A stretch of DNA of 64,000 nucleotides, taken from positions 1 to 64,000 of the forward strand of contig NZ_BMTV01000020.1 of NCBI RefSeq assembly GCF_014649855.1, read 5' to 3'. Position 1 is the first letter of the stretch. Every line of letters starts with the position of its first letter. Both the position numbers and the translations under genes were made by a program. Origin of the DNA: Streptomyces roseolus (GTDB lineage: Bacteria > Actinomycetota > Actinomycetes > Streptomycetales > Streptomycetaceae). Positions 32,646 through 41,600 of this stretch are shown piece by piece. The notes under the pieces were generated by a model. It did not search any database. It worked only from the letters and a program-made list of their open reading frames with translations, and had not been told where the DNA came from.

Positions 32646-35600
32646 CGCAGCCTCCCCTCTCCGCACAGGACTTGCCCTTCGTCGGAGCCCCTCGGTTCTG
32701 GGCGCTGCTGTTGCACGCCGCACCCTCGATGCAGAGGTTCTCCGGTTCCAGGTTGCCACCCTTGCTCCGGGCGACGTTGACATGGCCGATCTGGACGTTG
32801 TCCGGGTTCGTGGTGGTCATGCCACAACGCCAGCACTGGAGCACGCCGTCCCCGTCGGCCTGGGCCTTGGCGACCATGGCGTCCCGGATCGAGGTGGGAA
32901 CGGTCTTCTTCGCCGTCTTTCCACCGCGACTCGCGGCCATCTGCCGCGGCGAAGCGGTCTCGCCGTCCCGCAGCACGAAGAGCGGAAGCTGGCAGAACTC
33001 CGCCGGTCCCGCATTGTCGTTGTGGACCAGGATGGCGATCGAACCGGCCAGCACGAAGTACGTGTGCAGGCCCTCGATGCTCAGGTCGTACGTGGTCCGG
33101 TCGGCCTTGTACGACTTGACCTCGACGATCGCGGTCGGGGCGCCCTCGCCGTTCTGGAGCTTCTGGCCGACCTGGAGGTCGCCCGCCTGCGTCCAGGCGT
33201 TGCGGGTGGACTCGTAGAACTGGTGGTGCTCGGTGGTCTCGATCGTCTTCCGGCCGGACTTCGTCGCGATGGAGACGTCGACGTAGTCGCGGTCGGTCTT
33301 GGTGACGATCACCTCCTTGACCTCGTGGACCTCCTTGGTCTTCTTGCCGGGCTCGGCCGTGAGGACCTTGTCGCCCTTCTTGACCTCGGAGATCTTCTTG
33401 GTCGTGCCGTCGGCCATGAGGACCGGCGTCGCCGCGGTGAAGCTGTGCGGCGTGCTGCCACGACGGACCGGGCAGCCACCGCCCGAACCGCCGTCCGGAG
33501 ACGGGGAGTCCTTCGTCTTCGGACCGTTGCCCTTGCCCTTCGCTCCGAACGCGCCGCCCATGACCGCGCCGATCGTCGCCGCCTTCGCGGCGCCGGCGAC
33601 CGAGCAGCCCTCCTCGCTGTTGACGCAGGAGGTGCCGTATTCGACCGCGCCCGTGAGGGCCTCCGAGCCTGCTTCCTCCGCGGCACCGGTCGCGATCTTG
33701 CCGGCCGTGCCGGAGAGCAGCTTGCCCGCGGCGCTCGCCGCGAGGCGGCCGCCGACGCCGCCGGCCGCGCCGGTCACGGCGCCGATGGCGACCGCGCCGA
33801 GGAAGCCGCCGACCGACTTCGGACCGTCGCTCATCATGTAGCCGACGCCGTTGGCCGCCGCGCCCGCGAGGGCGGCGCAGCCGATGGCACCCACACCGGC
33901 CGTGATCGCGGTGCAGCCCGCGAAGACGGCGATGCCGGTGGCCACCGAGGCGATGGTCGAGGCGTGTTGCTTGACGAAGTTGGCTGTCGCCTTCGCCGCC
34001 TTCTTGACGGCCCGGCCGACCTTCTTGGCTGCCTTGACCACCTTCTTGGCGACGTGCTTGACGGCCTTCGCTACCTTTCGGACCGCCTTCTTGACGTGCT
34101 TGACGACCTTGTGGGCGACACGTTTGACGCGCTTGTAGACGCGTTTGACGTATCTCTTGACCTTCTTGACGCTGTCGGCGACGTACCGGACGGCCTTCCG
34201 TACCGCCCGCTTGGCGCGCTTGACCGCCTTCTTGACGGCGCGCTTGACCTTCTTGGCGGCCTTCTTGACGACCTTGGCGACCTTCTTGACGGCCTTCTTG
34301 ACCTTCTTGTAGGCCGACTTGACGGTCTTCTTGACCTTCTTCTTGACCTTCTTGACGATCTTGTCGGCCCAGTCCGGCCAGTGGCCGGTCGGGTCCATGC
34401 CCGTCATCGGGTTGCCGTCCGCGTACGCGTACCGGTTCGCCGAGATGGAGCTCGGGATGCCGCTGAGGCCGACGGTGTCACGGCTGTTGAACTGGCCGGT
34501 CTCCGGCGAGTACCAGCGCGCGGCCATGTTGACCTTCGCCGTCGCCGGGTCGGTCCAGCCGGACTGGTAGCCGAGCGCACCGGCCATTCCGGCGGTCTGG
34601 AGGACCTTGCCGAAGGGGCTGTACGTCGTCGAACCGGTCAGCGCCTCGCCCGTTGTGGTGAACTGCGCCACCACGTCGGTGTGCAGGTCCGTGAGGGCCA
34701 GCACCGCCGAGGCCGCCGTCTTCACGCCGACCAGACCGCCCGCCGCGTCGCGGCTGTAGGACGTCACGCCGTCCGAGGCCACGTCGTTGCCGGCGCCCGC
34801 GTACTGGAACGAGTAGAGCGCGCTGCCCGTCTCGTCCTTGGCGTTCAGGACCCGGTCGAGACCGTCGTAGGTGTAGGTGCGGTTTCCTTCCTGGATGACC
34901 CGGTTGAAGGCGTCGACCTTCATGTTCGTGACGCGGCTGGCCTCGTCCGTCACCGAGCTCAGCGTGCCGCGCGCGGTGTAGGTGTAGGCGCTGTGACCGT
35001 CCGACGTGAGCCGGTTCCGGGCGTCGTAGGTGTAGGTGTCGCCGCCCACCCGGGTCCGGTTGCCGGACGCGTCGTAGCCGTAGACCTCGGTCGTCGTCCC
35101 GTTGTTCCAGGACGTGACGCGGTCGGCCCAGTCGTACGTGTACGTGTTGGCCGTCGAGCCGGTGAGCCCCGTCGTCGTCTTCGACGTCAGGTTGTCGTTC
35201 GCGTCCCACCCGTAGGTGAAGGACGCGAGCGTCTTCCCGGTCGGCGAGGTCAGCGTGTCGGTGGTCGGGCGCTGGAGCTTGTCGTACCCGAAGGTGCGCT
35301 TCGCCTTGCCCGTGCCGTAGTCGATCGACGTCACGTTGCTGTTGACGTCGTAGCCGTACGTCGCCGTCGAACCGGTGACACCGTCGTTCAGCGTCTTGAG
35401 GCGCCCGGCGGTGTCGTAGCCGAAGGTCGACGTGCCCGAGGCGTCGGTGCGGGAGGTCATCCCGCCGTCGCCGTCGTACGCGAAGGACGAGGCGCCCGAC
35501 GGGCCGTTCGCCGCCAGCAGCAGACCGCGGTCGTCGTAGGAGAAGGTGTTCTTCTCCGTGCCGAGCCCCGCGACCTCGATGATGCGGTCGTCGGCGTCGT

Positions 35601-38600
35601 ACGCGTACGTGTGGTCGGCCGTGGCGGCCTCCGCACCCGTGCCCGACTGGCGGACCAGCCGGCTCTTCACGTCGTACTCGAAGGAGATCGCCACCCCGCC
35701 CGGGGAACGCGACTCCTTGATCCGGCCGGCGCCGTCGTAGACGGCCGTGAACGTCCGGTCCGCGAGGTTCGGATGCGCCGGCGTCGACGGCTCGATCTGG
35801 TTCTCCGGCAGCCCCCACGTGTTGTACGTCGTCAGGAACGGGTTGCCCCGCCCGTCGGTGAAGCGGGTCTGGTTGCCCGCCGCGTCGTACCCGTAGGTCG
35901 TGGTGATCGACTCGGTCGCGGAGACCGGCTCGACGACCTTGGTGATCTGCCCGGCGGCGTCGTACGCGAAGGTCTTGGTGTGACCGCGGTGATCGGTCGC
36001 CGAGACCATGTTCCCGGCCCGGTCGTAACCGGTCCGGGCCGTGCGCAGCACGGCACCCGTCTCGTCCAGGTCCTCCGTCGCCACCAGCTGCCCGTAACCG
36101 TCGTACGTGTTGCGGGTGCCGGTGCCGTCGGGCTCGGTGGACGTGAGGGGCTGGCCGTCCATGTCGTAGGTGAAGCGCGAGACCTTGCCCGCGCTGTCCG
36201 TGACCTCGGTGACCTCGCCCACGGCGTTGTACTTGTACGACTCCGAGACGCCCTGCGGCGAGACCACGCGGGACAGCTCGCCGCCCGGCGCGTTGTACTC
36301 GTTGATCGCCGTGTAGGCCCGTGCCGTGGGCTGGCGCACGATGTCCGTGCTGGTCAGCTCGCGGCCCAGGTAGTCGTAGGTCGACTCCTGGCGGGCGCCG
36401 TTCGGCCGGGTGGCCGACAGCTGGTCTCCGTTGGCGTCGTACGTGTACCTCGTCGTGCCGCCGCCGGGTTCGGTGACCGAGGCCAGGTCGCCCAGCTGCG
36501 TGTACGCGTACGTGGTGCGGTTGCCGAGCGGGTCGACCTCGGCCGTGACCTGCCCGAGCTTGTTGTACTCGTTGTAGGCCGTGGCCCGGATCGGCGTGGT
36601 GGCGCCCGGCGCGAGGTAATCCGGCATGGTCGTCGAGGACTCCTGGCCCTCGGCGTCGTACGCCGTCGTCACCACGTTGCCGAGCGGGTCCGAGGACTCG
36701 GTCTGCTCGCCGAAGGTGTTGTACCCGGCCATCGTGACGGGCCGGACGGAGACCGCGGTCCCGCCGTTCTGCTCCGCCATCACGGCCGGCTCGGTGACCG
36801 AGGTCTGCTGGCCGATCTCGTCGTAGCCGTAGTCGGTGACGTTGCCCGCGGTGTCCGTCTGGGACAGCGGGAGGCCCCGCTGGTCCAGCTTCCAGGACGT
36901 GGTGCGGACCGAGCTGCCCGCGGCCGGCAGGGTGCCGCCCTTGAGCGCGGTGATCTGCGCCGGGGTGAGGGCCTCGGAGTAGACCTGGACGTCGTCCAGG
37001 CCGCCGAGGTGGTTCTCCGCGTAGGCACCCTTGTACCAGCGGCGGCCGAGCTGGAGCGGGCCGGTGGCCTCCCACGGGGTGCCGAAGGTGGCGGCTGTTC
37101 CGGTCTCGACGCCGTTCACGTACAGGCGCAGCTTGGAGCTCGCCTGGTCGTACACGCCGACCAGGTGGGTCCAGGTGTTGACCGCGACCGCGGCCGTGCC
37201 CGAGGACACCCGGACGATCGCCGGGTCGTACGTGTCGGTCGCGTGCCGGTTGAAGGTCCAGCCGAACCCGGTCGAGTAGTACAGCTGGAAGCCGGAGGCC
37301 TCCTGGCCGTCCTGCGCGAGGAAGGTCCGGTTGGCGGCCGTCGACGTCAGCTTGACCCAGGCGGAGACGGTGAAGCTGCCCGCGGTGTTCACCACGGGGC
37401 CGTTCGTCTGCGCCCACGACTCGGCGTTGCCGTCGAAGACGGCGCTGCCGCCCCGGTCGGTGTTCCAGTGCATGCCGGTGCCGTGGCTGCCGGTGTTGTT
37501 GGCGCCGGAGGAGTCCGCGAGGCCGAAGCCCGTGGTCTCGTCCAGCTTGTAGCGGGCCACCGGGGCCGTGGTGCCGTCGTGGACGGTGGTGCCGGTGATG
37601 TTGCCCAGGGCGTCGTACCGGGTGTCCGTGGTGGACACGTCACCCGTCGCCGGGTCGCGGTCCGTCTCGGTCACCACGTTGTCGTCCGGGTCGTAGCCGA
37701 CCGTCGTCGTCCGGGCGAGCCCGTTCGGGTCGAGGACCTCGGAGACGGTGCGGTCGGCCGCGTCCACCGTGAAGGTGGTGCGGGTCTGCCCGTCGTTGGT
37801 GACCTGCTCGATCAGGTTGCCCGCGGCGTCGTAGGTGTTCGCCTGCTCCGTGAAGGACTTGCCGGTCGCGGGGTCCTTGCGGACCACGGTGGCCGACAGG
37901 CCGTCGTCGGTGTAGGTGTACGCGGTCACCCAGCCCATCGGGTCGGTGATCGACGCGAGGCGGCCGGCCGGGTCGTAGGCCCGGGACTCCTGGACGAGCG
38001 TGGTCGCCGGCGAGGGGTCGTACGGGTCGCCGGTGTAGTTCAGCAGGCTGGTGGTGAGCGGTCGCTGCTCACCGTCGTAGGTGTAGACGTTGACCGTCCC
38101 CGCGGGGTCGGTCTCCTTCACCTTGTTGCCGTAGGCGTCGTACTCGAACGACGTGGTGTCGCCGCCCGGGTCCGTCCGGCTCGCCAGCTGGTTGTGGGCG
38201 TCGTACGTCATCGACGTGACGCGGGCCGTGTCACCGCCGGTGAGGTCCTCGACCGACTGCGACAGGATGTTGCCGTCGGGGTCGTAGGCCGTCGTGGTCC
38301 TCGCCTGGTGCTTCGCGCCGGTGACCCGGTTGGTGACCGCCGGAGTGGTCTCGGTGAGGACCTGGTCGTTCTTGTCGTACGTCTGGGTCGTGACGAGCCC
38401 GGCCGGGTTCGCGTCCGAGATCTCCTTCTTGGAGATCTCGCGGCCCAGGTTGTCGTACGTGTACTCGACCTTGGCGCCGTTGGCGTCGGTGATCCGGGCC
38501 AGGTCGCCGTTGGCGTAGTAGGTGTACGTGGTCTTCCGGCCGCCCGGGGTCACGACCTGCGCCACCAGGCCCGCCGGAGCGACCGCCGTGCCGCCCTCCG

Positions 38601-41600
38601 CCGCCGGGGTGGTGGCGGTGGTGTACGTGGTCGTCGCGGTCCGGCCGTTCGGGTGGCCGGCCACCGGGGGCGTGGTCACCGACAGCAGGTTGCCGCCGGC
38701 GTCGTAGCTGTAGCTGGTCAGGTACGCGTTGTCCGTCGGGCCCGAGGAACGGCCGTCGCGCTCGGTGAGCATCAGGTCGTTGCGCAGGTCCATCGGCGGG
38801 AAGGCCGTGGTCGCGTCCGGGTAGTAGGTGAAGTACTCCGTCGAGCACTTGTTGGCCGCGGTGTTCTGGCAGGTGGTCTGGGAGACCGCGTTGCCGCGCA
38901 CGTCGTGGCCGGTGATCGAGCGGTTGCCGTTGGCGTCCGTGACGGTGTGCAGGAAGCCGCCGGTGTCGTACCCGTAGGTGGTGCGGGCGCCCTCGGTGTC
39001 GATCGCGGCGAGCAGGCGGTTGCCCATCTCGGCGTCGTACACGTAGGTGAGGGTCTTGTCCGTCGGGTCGGTCAGCTTGACCGTCTTGACCGGGGCGACG
39101 CCGGAGGAGGCCTTGTAGGCCGACCAGTGGGCGGCCACGTCCGCGTCGGCCAGTCCCTTGGCGTAGACCGCGACGTCCGCGAGGGAGCCGGTGAAGTAGC
39201 CGATGCCCGTCGGAGCGTTCGTCCAGTTGCTGGAGAAGCCGGCGCCCACGTAGGTGCGGCCGGTCGTCTGGCTGTTGGCGGCGCCGGTGCAGGTGCCCTG
39301 CTTCACGCCGTCCAGGTAGAGCGTCTGCGTGGTGCCGGTGGCGGACAGCACGGCGTGGTGCCACTTGTCGTCCGTCACGACGCCCGTGGACGCCATCGTG
39401 GTGTTGTTGCTGCCGCAGGTGCTGGCCCACCAGTGGCCGCGCAGCTTGCCGTCGGTTCCGACGTACAGCAGGTCGCTGTACGCGCCGCCGACGCCCAGCG
39501 GATCGTTGATCGCGCGGGCCTGCTCGGCCATGATCACGCCGGCCTCGGTGGTCTTGAACCAGGCCTCGACCGAGCGGTCCTGCGTGTGGTGCCACGTGCT
39601 GTGCGGCACCTCCAGGTAGGAGCTGGTGCCGTCGAAGAGCGCCGCCGGGGCGTCGTCCGCGCCGAAGGGGCCCTCCGCGCCCTGGATCACCGAGTTGTAG
39701 GTGCCGAACCCGGTGTTCACCTGGTTCGCGGCCTGCGCCGCGCCCTGGGTGTCGTCCAGGCGCCAGTAGCCGGCCGGGGCGGAGCCCATGACGGCGGAGC
39801 GGTAGACCTGGGACGAGCCGGTGATGGTCGGCGGGTTGAGCTTCCAGGTGCCGCCGTTGCCGTCGGTGGCCTGGAGGACGCGGTCGTCGGTGGTGTCGTA
39901 GACGACCGACGCCTGGGTCTTCAGGTTGGGCGTGGTGATCTTCTGGAGCAGTCCGGCGGACCGCTTGGCGGCCTGGAACTGCGCGGAGATCACGTCGGCC
40001 GGCAGCGGCTCGGCGTGGATGGCGACCTCGCCCAGCTGTCCGGCGAAGTGGCCGAGCTGGTCGGCGGTGTTCATCGCCGGCCAGCCGCGGTTGTTCACAC
40101 CGGCACCGAGCGAGATGTAGGTGCTGTCCATGGACTTGATCTCGCCGGCCTTGCTGCCCTGCGCCACACCGTCCAGGTAGAGCGTCTGGGTGCTGCCCGC
40201 GCCCGTCAGCACCGCCTGGTGCCACTGGCCGTCGTTGACCGAGGCGGCGGACGTGATGGTGGTGCCGCAGGCGCCCGTCATCAGGCAGCCGCGCAGCTTG
40301 CCGTCCGTGCCCACGTACAGCGCCGGCGTGTTCTTGGTGGTGTTGACGACCGGGTTCGGGTCGCTCAGCGGCTTGTCACCGTAGTAGAAGAGGACGCCGC
40401 CGGCCTGGGTGGTCTTGAACCACAGCGAGACCGTCGTGTACGACGGCATCGCTCCCGGTGCCACCGGCATCTCCACGTACGAGGTGGTGCCGTTGAAGGT
40501 GGCCGTCTTCTGCGTGGAGCCGGCCAGCACGGAGCTGCCGCCCAGCGTCACGTTCTTGTACGTGCCGTTGTACCGGCCCTGGTTGGCGTCGATGGCGTCC
40601 TTCGTCACCGTGCCGGAGGTCTCGCCGAGGCGCCAGTACGCGAACGGGTCGGCGTCCAGGACCGTGGTGCGGTAGTGGTTGCCGGTCGCGTAGGCGTAGG
40701 TGGTGCACTTCGACCAGTCGGCCGGCGGGCACACCTTGGTGAGCTGGTCACCGGTGTAGGTGTACTGCCAGGTCTGGACGGAGTTGGCGTCGCCGACGGT
40801 GGCCTGGTCGGTGAAGACCGTCTGGACGTGCCAGGCCGACGTGGGGGTGGGCTGGTACCAGGTGAGGCCCAGGCTCCGCTTGGACGTGACGTTGGTGATC
40901 TTCGTCAGGCGCTTGTTCGCGTCGTAGGTGAAGTTCTCCGTGCGTCCCGCGTAGTCCTTGATGGTGCTCAGCGCGTAGGTGCCGGCCTTCGCGGTCGCCT
41001 GCTTGAAGGCGTACTCCGTGAAGTCCTTGTCCGTGAGCGTGTAGCCGCCGGTGACCGCCGCGAGGCGGGCGTAGCGGCCCAGCGGGGGCACGAAGGTGCC
41101 GTCGGAGTTGCGGCCGAAGGCGACCTGCTCACCACCCGGGTAGGTGATGATCACGCTGGTGACGGCACCGGCGCTGTCCTTGACCTCGACGGCCTTCATG
41201 TCGGCGATCGTCGACCAGCCGGCGCCGAACGCGGAGTCCACGCGCGGGTCGAGGCTGTTGTAGGAGCGGTCGATCTCCAGGGACGGGCCGATGACCGGCA
41301 CGTCGGCGTCGGTGTCCTCGGTGGTGTAGTTGCCGTCCGAGGGGTCGAACTCGTGGCCGTCGGTGTTCATCGACAGGCCCGAGGTGACCGGCGGCTGCGG
41401 CACGGCCGTGGTGAGGCTGCTGGCCTCCACGACCTCCGTCATGCCGTCGGCGGCGGCCGCGTACCAGGTGTAGCTCTTCGCCCACTTCAGCTTGCCGGCG
41501 GGCACCTTCCAGCTGTTCTTGGCGATGGCGCCGGAGCTGACGACCAGGGCGTTGGTCTCGCCGTCGTAGACCTCGAAGGTGTACGAGAGCGGGCTCGGGC

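Noticed and set aside
33965..34370. A repeat tract considered as a non-coding element or assembly artefact
   Set aside because: The minus-strand reading frame stays open and the encoded Lys-rich helix is regular and joins two recognisable domains.
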